From JACVRM01 sp963817375 (GTDB taxonomy: Bacteria; Actinomycetota; Thermoleophilia; Gaiellales; Gaiellaceae): DNA of 64,000 nucleotides. This document shows, in pieces, positions 38,238 to 46,788 of the stretch. The notes below the pieces were generated by a model, which made no database searches, was not told the origin of the DNA, and was given only the letters and a program-made list of their open reading frames with translations. Position numbers and translations under genes: made by a program. Position 1 is the stretch's first letter. The number at the start of each line of letters is the position of its first letter. Where the stretch lies: NCBI GenBank assembly GCA_963817375.1, contig CAWFOB010000001.1, forward strand, positions 124,001 through 188,000, in the 5' to 3' direction.

Positions 38238-38549
38238 CTAGACGGTTACCGCAGTCGGCATCTCGACGATGGCCGCCTCGAAGCGCTTCACCGTCGGCGT
38301 GCCGGCGTGGATCATCTCGCTCACCTCGCTGCGCATCTGGTTCGCGGTCTCCTCGCTGGCGCGCATCGCCTCCTCGCTCTCCCAGAGCGTGAACGACACG
38401 AATGTCTTCGTGTCGCGGTCGACGAAGCCGAGGAAGCCCTTGAAGCCGTCGATCTCGCGTGCGCGGGTGACGACGGTGTCACGCACGGTCTGGACCGCCG
38501 CGTCGATGTCCCCCGTGAAGCCCTGCAGCTCGGTCATCCGAGCGTACAT
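38238..38549 (-). CDS. Antibiotic biosynthesis monooxygenase (ABM) domain protein (103 aa)
   Basis: The short ferredoxin-like fold is recognisable from MYARMTELQGFTGD at the start, DGFKGFLGFVDRDTKTFVSFTLWESEEAMRAS in the middle and VKRFEAAIVE at the end. ABM-domain proteins bind small aromatic or haem-related ligands, and many have no known role. The ATG at 38,549 follows AAGGAGGGACC. It begins 38 bp after the uvrC stop. Confidence 0.82.
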   Translation of the reverse strand: MYARMTELQGFTGDIDAAVQTVRDTVVTRAREIDGFKGFLGFVDRDTKTFVSFTLWESEEAMRASEETANQMRSEVSEMIHAGTPTVKRFEAAIVEMPTAVTV

Positions 38550-38587
38550 CGGTCCCTCCTTTCCGAGACCGACCGACGCTACTCCTC

Positions 38588-40442
38588 CTAGCCGTGGCCT
38601 GCCTTGTGGAGCTGGGCGTAGATCGAGCGAGCCGTCTTCGCGTGGCAGCCCTGGCACCGCCTCGAGCTCCTCCTCGCTCGCGGCGAGGAACCGTTCGGCA
38701 GAGCCGAAGTGCCGCACGAGCGCGCGCCGCCGGGCCGGCCCGACGCCCTGGAGGCGCTCGAAGATCGACTCGCGCGCGCGCGCGCTGCGCCGCTGCCGGT
38801 GGAAGCCGAGCGCGAAGCGGTGCGCCTCGTCGCGCAGCCGCTGGAGCAGCTGGAGCCCCGGCGAGTGGCGGTCGAGCCGGACGGGGTCGGAGCGGTGCGG
38901 CAGGAAGATCTCCTCCTCGCGCTTGGCGAGCGAGATGACCGCGACGCGCGGCAGGTCGTAGGCCTGCATCGCCGCCAGCGCGGCCGAAAGCTGGCCCTTG
39001 CCGCCGTCGATGACGACGAGGTTCGGCACGGCCGCGAAGCTCTCGTCGTACTCGTCCGCGGTCACGTCCTGCAGGCGCGCGAACCGGCGGGAGATGACCT
39101 CAGCCATGGCCGCGAAGTCGTCGGGCCCTTCGAGCTGACGCAGCCCGAACTTGCGGTAGTGCGCCTTCTTCGGCACCCCGTCGGAGAAGACGACCATCGA
39201 GCCGACCGGCGACTCGGCCTGGATGTTCGAGATGTCGAAGCACTCGATGCGCACCGGCAGGCTCTCGAGGTTGAGCGCCTCGCGCAGCTCCTCGAGCGCC
39301 TCGACACGACGCATGCGCCGCTGCTCCGTCGCGGCCGCGTCCGTCTCCAGCGCGAGCTGCGCGTTCTGCGTCGCGAGCTCCTGCAGCCGCCGCTTCTCGC
39401 CGCGCTGCGCCGGACGCACCTCGACGCGCGCCCCGCGCCGCTCGGACAGGAACTCCTCGAGCGCCTCGGTGTCGTGTACCTCGGGCGGCACGACGATCTC
39501 GAGGCGGCACGCTCGGCGACGAGCCGTAGTACTCGAGCACGAACGCCTCCAGCACGGTCGGGATGTCCTGGCCCTCCACGTTCTCGAGGTGGAAGCTGTG
39601 CCGGTCGACGAGCTTGCCGTCGCGGAGCGGGAAGACCTGCACGGCGGCGCGGTCGCCGGCGGCGGCGATCCCGATCACGTCGATCGTGCCGAACGTCGCG
39701 CCGGTCGGCGGCCTGCCGCTCGGCCAGGTGGCGCACCGAGAAGAGCCGGTTGCGGTAGCGGGCCGCGTCCTCGAACCGCTCGAGCGGCCGCGGCGTCGCG
39801 CATCTGCTGCTCGAGCTCGCGCTGGATCGACTTCGTGTCGCCGGAGAGGAACTCGATCGACGCCGTCGATGATCTCCGCGTAGTCCTCCTTCGAGACGTA
39901 GCCGACGCACGGGGCCAGGCAGCGGTCGATGTGGTAGTCGAGGCACGGGATGCCCGAGTGCCGGCCGGGCTGCGGGCCCTCGCACGGCCGGAAGCGGAAG
40001 ACGCGGTTGAGCACGTCGAGCGTCTCGCGCACCTTCTTCGCGTTCGCGTACGGGCCGAAGTAGACGACGCCGCGCCGGTGCCGCTCGCGCGTGAACATGA
40101 CGCGCGGGTAGTCGTCCTCGACCGTCACGGCGATGTACGGGAACGACTTGTCGTCGCGCAGCCGGACGTTGAACGGCGGCCGGTGCCGCTTGACGAGCGT
40201 TCTGCTCGAGGTGGAGCGCCTCGGCCTCGGTGCCGGTGACGATCACCTCGAGGTCGGCGATCCGGCGGGCGAGGTCGGCGACGCCGCGGCGGCTCGTCTC
40301 CCGACTGGAAGTAGGAGCGCACGCGGGGGCGCAGCGACTTCGCCTTGCCGATGTAGAGCACCTCGCCCTGCGCGTCACGGAAGAGGTAGACGCCCGGCTT
40401 GGCGGGCAGGGTCTTCAGCCGCGGCTCGAGCGCGTGGGCCAC
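38588..40442 (-). CDS. uvrC: Excinuclease ABC subunit C (~615 aa), seven frameshifts
   Basis: The incision subunit of nucleotide excision repair. A GIY-YIG nuclease start (KPGVYLFRDAQGEVLYIGKAKSLRPRVRSYF), the Cys-rich segment GIPCLDYHIDRCLAPCVGYVS, the UVR motif and the RNase H-like C-terminal nuclease (CFDISNIQAESPVGSMVVF, VVIDGGKGQLSAAL) are present, ending in a helix-hairpin-helix (LQGVGPARRRALVRHFGS). Seven inserted bases (between about 40,310 and 38,655) each move the frame by one in the same sense. With all seven removed the length is normal. The GTG start at 40,442 gives VAHALEPRL. Confidence 0.9.
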
Positions 40443-40461
40443 GCGGCCAGCGTAGCCACGC

Positions 40462-41065
40462 CTATACGCGCGAGAACGTGACCGTCCAGCGGACGGAGCG
40501 GACGAGCAGGCAGCCGTCGCTTTGGGCCTGGCCGTCCTCTTCGCCGCGCAGCGTCAGCCGCTTCCCCACCCGTGCCGGCACCTGTGCGTACGCGTCCGCG
40601 AGCCCGATCGGGCTGGGCGGCGTCGGCGCGCCGAAGCACGCGCCGCTGATGTCGTCGACCGTGCCGTCGAGCCAGAGCCGGCCGCCGGCGACGCGCAGCT
40701 GGACGGGCTCGAGCGAGACGGCGTGCTTCGCGGCGTAGTCGATCGCGAGCACTCCGCCCGTGCCGTCGTCGCACTGGCGGCGGCGCTCGTGGGTGCCGCC
40801 CGCGTCCGTGGTCGCACGCACCGGTACGGCCAGGCGCAGCGCCTTCAGGTTGCTGACGCGCACCGAGCGCGATGCTCTTGAAGGCGAGCGTCCGCACGCC
40901 GCTGACCGCGTCGACCCAGCAGCCGTCCTCGACGTGCGCCGGCACGAACGACGACGTGCTCATCGTTCCGACGACCGTCACCGCGTAGACGGGCGCGCGC
41001 CCGGCCGACGCCGTCGCCGTAAGCGCGCACGCGACCAACACTGCTGCAAGCAGCCCCCGTCCCAC
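40462..41065 (-). CDS. Secreted hypothetical protein (~200 aa), one frameshift
   Basis: MGRGLLAAVLVACALTATAS is a clear signal peptide. The mature part is all-beta in character, with Cys at CWVDAVSG, CDDGTGG, CFGAPT and CLLVRS that could pair. A stretch ADAYAQVPARVGKRLTLRGEED precedes the closing VRSVRWTVTFSRV. An inserted base at about 40,867 splits it. I recognise no family. It follows closely on the upstream side of uvrC and is divergent from hemQ. Confidence 0.7.
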
Positions 41066-41124
41066 GGACGGACTGTTATTCCCCTCGAACGGGGGGTCAA
41101 GCCTTGCGGGCTACGATCCCTCGA

Positions 41125-41868
41125 ATGGAGGGTCAGTACGTCGCGTACACCTTCTACCGCGTCGATCCGGCGTGGCGGCGGCTCCCGGTCGAGGAGCGCG
41201 CCGCCGGCAAGGACGCGTTCGCCGAGGTCGTCGAGGAGTGGGCCGAGCGCATGTCGGGCCTGCGCGCCTACTCGGTCGCGGGCGTGCGACCCGACTGCCG
41301 ACTTCTTCCTCTGGAAGATCACCGAGCGCTACGAGGATCTCGGCGAGCTCGGCGCCGCGCTCAACGCGACGCCGCTCGCCGGCTGGCTCGAGACGCCGTA
41401 CTCGTACCTCGCGACGACGAAGGCCGTCGCAGTACACTCGGCGCGCCGCGCCACGCAAGATCGCCCCGCAGGAGCTGCCGTACCTCGTCGTCTACCCGTT
41501 CGTGAAGGTGCGGCCCTGGTACGCGCTCTCCGACGAGGAGCGGCAGCGGGCGATGGACGAGCACATCCGCATCGGCGCAGGAGTTCACGGCGATCAAGAA
41601 CCACACGACGTACTCGTTCGGGATCGACGACCAGGAGTTCATGACCGCGTTCGAGTGCGAGGAGCCGGCCGACTTCATGCACCTGATGCTGACGCTGCGC
41701 GAGTCGGAGGCGTCCCGCTACACGGAGCGCGACACGCCGATCTTCGTCGGCCAGCCGATGGCGATCCGCGCGGCGCTCGACGCGCTCGACGGCGCGTCGT
41801 CGCGCGTCTCGGCTCGGACACCGCTCGTTCAGTCCGCCGACACCGGCGCGGCGCCATCGTCGGCCTGA
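41125..41868 (+). CDS. hemQ: HemQ/chlorite-dismutase-family coproheme decarboxylase (~246 aa), three frameshifts
   Basis: In monoderm bacteria HemQ turns coproheme into haem b. The family pattern is clear after frame correction: YVAYTFYRVDPAWRRLP at the start, DFFLWKITERYEDLGELGAALN, YLVVYPFVKVRPWYALSDEERQ, IKNHTTYSFGIDDQEFMTAFE (the proximal His is in NHTTYSFG), and LMLTLRESEASRYTERDTPIF near the end. Insertions lie at about 41,298, 41,449 and 41,579. Its presence indicates the coproporphyrin-dependent haem pathway. The C-terminal 25 residues beyond ALDALDG are unusual and may be out of frame. Confidence 0.88.
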
Positions 41869-41892
41869 ACGTCGCTCTATTCGACTTCTAAC

Positions 41893-41911
41893 GGGGAACC
41901 TGCGGTTCCCC
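41893..41911 (+). terminator. Hairpin after hemQ
   Basis: GGGGAACC (41,893-41,900) pairs with GGTTCCCC (41,904-41,911) around a 3-base loop, followed by a pyrimidine-rich stretch. It separates hemQ from the convergent membrane gene. Confidence 0.65.
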
Positions 41912-41943
41912 CCTCGAGCTCCCCCCTTCCTCTGGCAAGTCCG

Positions 41944-42315
41944 TTAGTAACCGGTTTGGTCGCGCCAGACCCGGAACATCGAGAAACCGCAGATGACCAG
42001 CACGAGCAGGAACGCGGCTGCGTCCGGGCCCGAGGCGCCGATCACCAGGTACGCGCCTACGGCGAAGACGGCCAGCAGTGCGGCCCCGTAGAACGCGACC
42101 TGGGCGCGCGTCGGCCACGTCGCGATCTCCGTCCGCCGCTCGCGCCACACCAGGTAGATGAAGAACGCGATCGCGATGAAGAAGGCGATCCGCGCGATCA
42201 GATACAGCGCCGCGAGCGTCGCGTAGAGCTGGAAGACCACGACGACGAGCGCGATCGCCGCAACGATCAGGAGCCCGCGTACCAGCGGGTTCATCTCCGA
42301 GATGTAGCGCCTCAT
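41944..42315 (-). CDS. Small integral membrane protein (123 aa)
   Basis: Four hydrophobic stretches are visible (about 12-30, 35-55, 70-88 and 97-115) with basic turns such as WRERRTE and WRDQTGY. No family is recognised. The ATG at 42,315 overlaps the stop of the upstream membrane gene (ATGA), so the two proteins are made together and may form one complex. Confidence 0.7.
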   Translation of the reverse strand: MRRYISEMNPLVRGLLIVAAIALVVVVFQLYATLAALYLIARIAFFIAIAFFIYLVWRERRTEIATWPTRAQVAFYGAALLAVFAVGAYLVIGASGPDAAAFLLVLVICGFSMFRVWRDQTGY

Positions 42316-42668
42316 CCTGCGGTCATGTACGCGCGCCCCGCCAGCAAACCCGCCAGGAGCGTAGCTCCTGTGAACCAGAGCAGACGGCGGCGCGGCTCGG
42401 CGGGCGCGTAGATCCAGGGGGCCAGGACGGCCGCGAGTGCGAACGACCCGTAGGCGTAGTGCAGCTGGTCGGGGGCGCGCCGGTTGTCCGAGAGCAGCAG
42501 CAGGCCGAGCGCGACCTGCGCCACGAGCAGCGTCTGGACGAGCGCGAGCAGGTGGCGAGCGGCCCCGGTGGCCGTGCCGCCGCGGCGATACGCGAGCGCG
42601 CCGACGAGCACGGCGACGGCCGCCGAGACGAGGACGAGGACCGCGACGGTCTGGTGGGCGCGCAGCAC
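42312..42668 (-). CDS. Small four-helix membrane protein (118 aa)
   Basis: Four predicted membrane helices cover almost the whole protein, with HQTVAVLVLVSAAVAVLVGAL at the start and LLWFTGATLLAGLLAGRAYMTAG at the end. A conserved-looking HYAYGSFAL segment sits in helix 3. The layout recalls four-helix membrane proteins of haem or respiratory neighbourhoods, but I cannot assign it. It is coupled to the next gene by an ATGA overlap. Confidence 0.68.
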   Translation of the reverse strand: MLRAHQTVAVLVLVSAAVAVLVGALAYRRGGTATGAARHLLALVQTLLVAQVALGLLLLSDNRRAPDQLHYAYGSFALAAVLAPWIYAPAEPRRRLLWFTGATLLAGLLAGRAYMTAG

Positions 42669-42691
42669 GGCGCGACCCTATCGGGGCGCCC

Positions 42692-43064
42692 TTATGCCGT
42701 CGGCTGGCGCGGACGCTCGACCGTGCCGGTGAGCGTCATGAGGCTGCCGTCGGCGCTGCGGGTGATCGTGCCGTGGCCGTAGACGCCCTTGTACGTCCTC
42801 GTGCCGGAGGCGTTCCGCCAGCTCTTGCCGGTGACGGAGAACGTCAGCGTGCCCTTCCTCCCGCGCGTGACCAGCCGGGCGCTCGAAGCGGTCACGCTGC
42901 CGGTATCCGCGAGCGCGCCCTTCAGCGTGAAGCTGCCATTGCCGTCGTCCGCGCCGACGATGCGGACGGTCACGTGCCGGTCTGCGCGCCGGCGAACGGC
43001 GCGGCCACTGCCAGGGCTGCGGCGAGGACGAGCGCGCGGACGAGCATCCGTCTCACCAGGGTCA
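42692..43064 (-). CDS. Secreted hypothetical protein (~123 aa), one frameshift
   Basis: MTLVRRMLVRALVLAAALAVAAP is a clear signal peptide. One extra base at about 42,982 would end the frame after QTGT; read across it, the protein continues HVTVRIVGADDGNGSFTLKGALADTGSV and ends GSLMTLTGTVERPRQPTA. The mature part is probably a small beta-sandwich. The family is unknown. It is divergent from the broken bcp copy. Confidence 0.65.
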
Positions 43065-43107
43065 TTGTTCCCCCGGCGACAAGGATTCAAAACGCTACGC
43101 TCGCCGC

Positions 43108-43260
43108 GTGCTCGAGGAGGGACAGCCGGCACCGGACTTCACGCTCGAGAGCGACGAGGGCGAGCAGGTAACGCTGTCGCAGCTCCGCGGCAAGCCCGTC
43201 GTCCTCTATTTCTACCCACGCGACGACTCGCGCAGGCGCAATTGCAGTAGTGCGGGCTAG
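43108..43260 (+). pseudogene. Truncated bcp-type peroxiredoxin copy (first ~45 codons)
   Basis: LEEGQPAPDFTLESDEGEQ and KPVVLYFYPRDD are the N-terminal strands of a thiol peroxidase and align with the intact bcp at 44,250 at roughly 70% identity over 39 residues. The text then breaks exactly before the catalytic TPGCT motif and ends after SRRRNCSSAG. The active-site Cys and three quarters of the fold are missing, so this is a remnant. The breakpoint marks the left edge of a ~1 kb segment that carries a cupin gene. Confidence 0.75.
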
Positions 43261-43313
43261 ACGACGCTCGGCCATACGAGAGAGCCGTCGCTTGGGCTGC
43301 GAGAATCTGTTGC

Positions 43314-43859
43314 GTGAACGAAGCGAGGCTTGAGGACGCTGGCTCCGGGCTTGCCCCGGTGACGGAGGGTTGGTTCGTCGTCAACGTGCGCGATGCCGAG
43401 TGGTTCTCTTCCGAGACGAGGGGTGCGGCGTGTTGGTTCGCCAACGAGTACGGCGAGCCTCCGATCGAGTTCGCGCAGCTCGGGATCAACCTGAGGGTCC
43501 TCGAGCCCGGCCAGAGCAGCGTCTACCACGCCGAGGCGAACCAGGAGGCGTTCCTCGTTCTGGTCGGTGAGTGCAGGCTGCTCGTCGAGGGCGAGGAGCG
43601 ACTCCTCCGAGCCTGGGACTTCTTCCATTCACCTCCCTGGACGAAGCATGCCTTCGTGGGAGCTGGCGACGCGCCGTGTGTGGTGCTGATGGTTGACGCG
43701 CACGTAAGCCCGGAAGTGCGGTATCCCGTGTCGGAACTCGCAGCCCGTTACGGCGCGAGTGTCGCGAAGGAGACATCCGATCCGGAGCAGGTCTATGAGA
43801 CGGCCGAGATGTTCCGGCGAGCGCGGCCCCCATACTGGGAACGCCTGCCCTGGGGCTAG
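43314..43859 (+). CDS. Cupin-domain protein (181 aa)
   Basis: A double-stranded beta-helix is visible at about 60-135, with LEPGQSSVYHAEANQEAFLVLVGECRLLVEGEE giving the cupin motif 1 (only one of the usual two His, plus Glu) and HSPPWTKHAF motif 2. Metal binding is therefore possible but not certain. The N-terminal part (VVNVRDAEWFSSETRGAACWF) is typical of small actinobacterial cupins of unknown role. The start is GTG at 43,314. The gene lies between the broken and intact bcp copies. Confidence 0.8.
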   Translation: MNEARLEDAGSGLAPVTEGWFVVNVRDAEWFSSETRGAACWFANEYGEPPIEFAQLGINLRVLEPGQSSVYHAEANQEAFLVLVGECRLLVEGEERLLRAWDFFHSPPWTKHAFVGAGDAPCVVLMVDAHVSPEVRYPVSELAARYGASVAKETSDPEQVYETAEMFRRARPPYWERLPWG

Positions 43860-43915
43860 AGCCGTTCGCGGCAGCCGTCAGGCGGATTCCAGAACGCTGG
43901 CGCAGTCTGCGGGAC

Positions 43916-44160
43916 TCACATCTCGGACGACCCCTGCCGCCCCTCCGGGAAATACCGCGCGAGTGAAGCGAAGTAGATGCATCCCTTGTCGGCGGCGAGC
44001 GCGTTCAGCACCGCACCTCCTGCTCGGCTTCCTCCAACGTCGGAAGCACCTCCTTCACGGTGATGTAGTTCCTCGGCTCGTCGAAGACTCGCCGAAGATC
44101 GCCGTCGAACGGGCGGTCGAGTCGGAGAACGGCGAATAGCGGTTCAGCGCCTTTCGTCAT
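43916..44160 (-). pseudogene. Small hypothetical gene with one frameshift (~81 aa if intact)
   Basis: MTKGAEPLFAVLRLDRPFDG begins a soluble protein that reads sensibly to EEAEQEVR, then, with one base restored near 44,010, continues VLNALAADKGCIYFASLARY and ends GSSEM at 43,916. As it stands it stops after 51 residues. The KGCIYFASLARYFP segment looks like a conserved strand and helix of short toxin-antitoxin-neighbour proteins, but I cannot assign a family. It lies in the bcp-cupin interval, opposite to the cupin. Confidence 0.5.
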
Positions 44161-44249
44161 CGTCGGAGCTTAGGACGAGGTTGCATCCGCACGCGCCGGG
44201 CGTATAAGCGGGCTAAAGCGGCACCCTGCGCAATCGCTAGGCTCGCCCC

Positions 44250-44702
44250 ATGATCGAGGAAGGGCAGCCGGCTCCCGACTTCACGCTAGAAAGCGACACC
44301 GGCGAGCGCGTCTCACTCTCTGACTACCGCGGGAGGCCGGTAGTTCTCTACTTTTACCCAGCGGACGACACGCCCGGCTGCACGGCGCAGGCGTGCGGCT
44401 TCCGCGACGACTGGGAGGAGTACCAGCGGCGCGGCGCCGTCGTCCTCGGCGTCAGCCCCGACGACGTCGACTCGCACGTGCGCTTCCGGCAGAAGTACGA
44501 GCTGCCGTTCACGCTCCTCGCCGATCCCGACCACCGGGTCGCCGACCTCTACGGCGCCTGGGGCGAGAAGAAGCTCTACGGCAAGACGCACATCGGCGTC
44601 ATCCGCTCGACCTTCGTGATCGACCCGGAGGGCAACATCGCCACGGCCATGCCCAACGTCCGCGCGCAGGGCAACTCGGAGAAGGTCCTAGCGGCGCTCT
44701 AG
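44250..44702 (+). CDS. bcp: Thioredoxin-dependent thiol peroxidase (150 aa)
   Basis: A complete Bcp/PrxQ protein. PAPDFTLESDTGE leads to YFYPADDTPGCTAQACGFRD, where the first Cys is peroxidatic and the second, five residues later, is the resolving Cys. The closing VIRSTFVIDPEGNI and VLAAL are standard. It reduces hydrogen peroxide and alkyl hydroperoxides in the cytoplasm. It is convergent with the permease genes, ending three bases from dppB. Confidence 0.95.
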   Translation: MIEEGQPAPDFTLESDTGERVSLSDYRGRPVVLYFYPADDTPGCTAQACGFRDDWEEYQRRGAVVLGVSPDDVDSHVRFRQKYELPFTLLADPDHRVADLYGAWGEKKLYGKTHIGVIRSTFVIDPEGNIATAMPNVRAQGNSEKVLAAL

Positions 44703-44705
44703 CCC

Positions 44706-45674
44706 TCAGCCGAGTCGGATGCGTGGGTCGATCCACGCATAGAGCAGGTCGACGATCAGGTTGAAGATGATGATCGCCACCGTGGCGAAGACGATGATCC
44801 CCTGCACCGTTGGGGTGTCGAAGTTGAACAACGCCTTGACCGCGGTATTGCCGAGCCCCGGCAGGCTGTAAACCGTTTCCGTGAACACCGCCCCGCCGAG
44901 CGCCAGGCCGATGTCCATGCCCAGCATGGTCACGATCGGCAGCATCGCGTTGCGCAGGACGTGCGAACGCAGCACGGTGTTTTCCGGCGCGCCCTTGGCT
45001 CTGGCCGTGCGGACGTAGTCCTCGTTCATCGTGTCCAGCACGTTCGCTCGGATCATGCGCACGTAGAGCGCAGCAAAGAGGATGGCGAAGGTCAACCACG
45101 GGAGGATCATGTGGTAGGCCCACTGCACGGGCCCTCCCGGTTGCCCCGGTGGCGGGTGAATGAAGTCCGCGTACCCGGTTATCGGGGTGATGCCCCACTT
45201 GTAGCCGATGAAGTAGGCGAAGATCAGGCCGAGCCAGATCGGGTGCGCCGAGATCCCGATCAGCACGAAGCTCATCGAGGCGCGGTCCATGATCGAGCGC
45301 GGGCGCAGCGCCGACAGCACGCCCACCGGCACCGCGATCAGCATCCACACGACGGCGCCGCCGAACACGAGCGAGGCCGTCACGGGCGCCGCGTCGCCGA
45401 CCAGCTGGTTCACGCTCTCGCGGTTGAAGTACGAATGCCCGAGATTGAAGTGAAAGATCAGCTGGGACAGGAAGTGCCAGTACTGGTACCAGATCGGCCG
45501 ATCCAACCCCAGGTTGTGCCGCACCCTCAGCACCTCCGCCTGCGTGCACGCTTGGCCACACGCCTGCTTCGCCGGATCCGCAGGGATGATGTAGAAGAGG
45601 ACGTAGCTGACGACCGTGACCGCAAGAAACAGCACGCACGCCCACAGCAGGCGCCGGATCATGTACCGGATCAA
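44706..45674 (-). CDS. dppB: Peptide-type ABC transporter permease, DppB family (322 aa)
   Basis: Six membrane helices and the EAA-loop region EDYVRTARAKGAPENTVLRSHVLRNAMLP are as in DppB/OppB. The N-terminus IRYMIRRLLWACVLFLAVTVVSY is typical. I use TTG at 45,674 because it overlaps the upstream permease's stop; ATG at 45,662 is an alternative. No ATPase or binding protein genes follow, so partner subunits must be encoded elsewhere. It pairs with the DppC-type gene upstream. Confidence 0.9.
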   Translation of the reverse strand: MIRYMIRRLLWACVLFLAVTVVSYVLFYIIPADPAKQACGQACTQAEVLRVRHNLGLDRPIWYQYWHFLSQLIFHFNLGHSYFNRESVNQLVGDAAPVTASLVFGGAVVWMLIAVPVGVLSALRPRSIMDRASMSFVLIGISAHPIWLGLIFAYFIGYKWGITPITGYADFIHPPPGQPGGPVQWAYHMILPWLTFAILFAALYVRMIRANVLDTMNEDYVRTARAKGAPENTVLRSHVLRNAMLPIVTMLGMDIGLALGGAVFTETVYSLPGLGNTAVKALFNFDTPTVQGIIVFATVAIIIFNLIVDLLYAWIDPRIRLG

Positions 45675-46741
45675 TGCCGGCCTCCAGCGCGGGGGTCGAG
45701 CGCGTCGCGGAGGCCGTCGCCGAGGAGGTTGAAGGCGAGGGTCGCGAGCAGCACGGCCAGGCCTGGCCAGACCATCAGCCACGGCTGGGTCAGGTAGTAG
45801 TCAGGCCCCACCGAGAGCAGCTTGCCCCAGCTGGGCGTCGGGTCCTGGATGCCGATGCCGAGAAACGACAGTCCGGCCTCGGCCAGGATGAACTGCGCCA
45901 CGGTGATCGTGGAGAGCACGATGATCGGCGCGACCAGGTGCGGCAGCAGGTGCGAGCGGACGATCCGCGAGTCGCTGGCGCCGACCATGCGCGCGGCCTC
46001 GATGAACTCCTTCTCGCGCAACGACAGCACCTGGGCGCGCACGATGCGCGCCGGGTAGTACCAGCCGAAGAAGCCGAGCACCAAAACAAGCGTCACCACC
46101 CCCGGCCCGAAGAGCCCGCCCAGCGTGATCGAGTTGAGCCGGTCGCCGGCGGTGCTGGCGAGGGCGATGATGAAGAGCAGGATCGGGAAGGCCATCACGA
46201 TCTCGGTCAGCCGGGACACGACCGTGTCGGTGACGCCGCCGTAGTAGCCGGCCATCGCGCCCATGATCACGCCGACGACCATGCTCAGCACGGTCGCGCC
46301 GATCGCTACCTCGAGCGACGTCTGCGCGCCGTAGAGCAGGCGCAGGAACTCGTCGCGTCCGAGCTGACCGTCTCCGCCGAGGACGAACAGCGTGGACCCG
46401 AAGTGCCCGGGTGCACCCGCAAACGGCGCCGTCGAGACGTGCGTCCACGGGCCGACCGGCAGCAGCGTCTGCGGGTTGAGCGCGCCCGCGAACGGCTCGT
46501 CCGGGCCGTGGCCGAGCAGATGCGCGGCGATCGGCGCCCCGATGTAGGCCGCGAGGAACAGGAAGATGATGAACACCCCGCCGGCGAGGGCGACCTTGTC
46601 ACGCCTGAACCGCCGCCAGACCTGCTCCCAGTAGCCACGGGCAACGACAGCATCCGAGGTGTCGAGGTCAAGGGAGCCCTCGGCCGGCAGCACAGCGGCC
46701 AGGCCGGCGCCGGATGAGATGACGTCTTTGGTCTCGTCCAT
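45671..46741 (-). CDS. dppC: Peptide-type ABC transporter permease, DppC family (356 aa)
   Basis: A long cytoplasmic N-terminus (about 45 residues, ending YWEQVWRRFRRDKVALAGG) precedes six helices. The EAA-type loop KEFIEAARMVGASDSRIVRSHLLPHLVAP and the closing AEAGLSFLGIGIQDPTPSWGKLL are textbook DppC. A periplasmic-side insert (about 75-130) between helices 1 and 2 is larger than usual. The gene begins 47 bp after the LuxR-type regulator, so regulator, dppC and dppB may be one transcript. Confidence 0.92.
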   Translation of the reverse strand: MDETKDVISSGAGLAAVLPAEGSLDLDTSDAVVARGYWEQVWRRFRRDKVALAGGVFIIFLFLAAYIGAPIAAHLLGHGPDEPFAGALNPQTLLPVGPWTHVSTAPFAGAPGHFGSTLFVLGGDGQLGRDEFLRLLYGAQTSLEVAIGATVLSMVVGVIMGAMAGYYGGVTDTVVSRLTEIVMAFPILLFIIALASTAGDRLNSITLGGLFGPGVVTLVLVLGFFGWYYPARIVRAQVLSLREKEFIEAARMVGASDSRIVRSHLLPHLVAPIIVLSTITVAQFILAEAGLSFLGIGIQDPTPSWGKLLSVGPDYYLTQPWLMVWPGLAVLLATLAFNLLGDGLRDALDPRAGGRH

Positions 46742-46788
46742 GTCCCCACGGTACGAGCGCGAGGGGCTTCGACGAATCGGGCGTTTCC

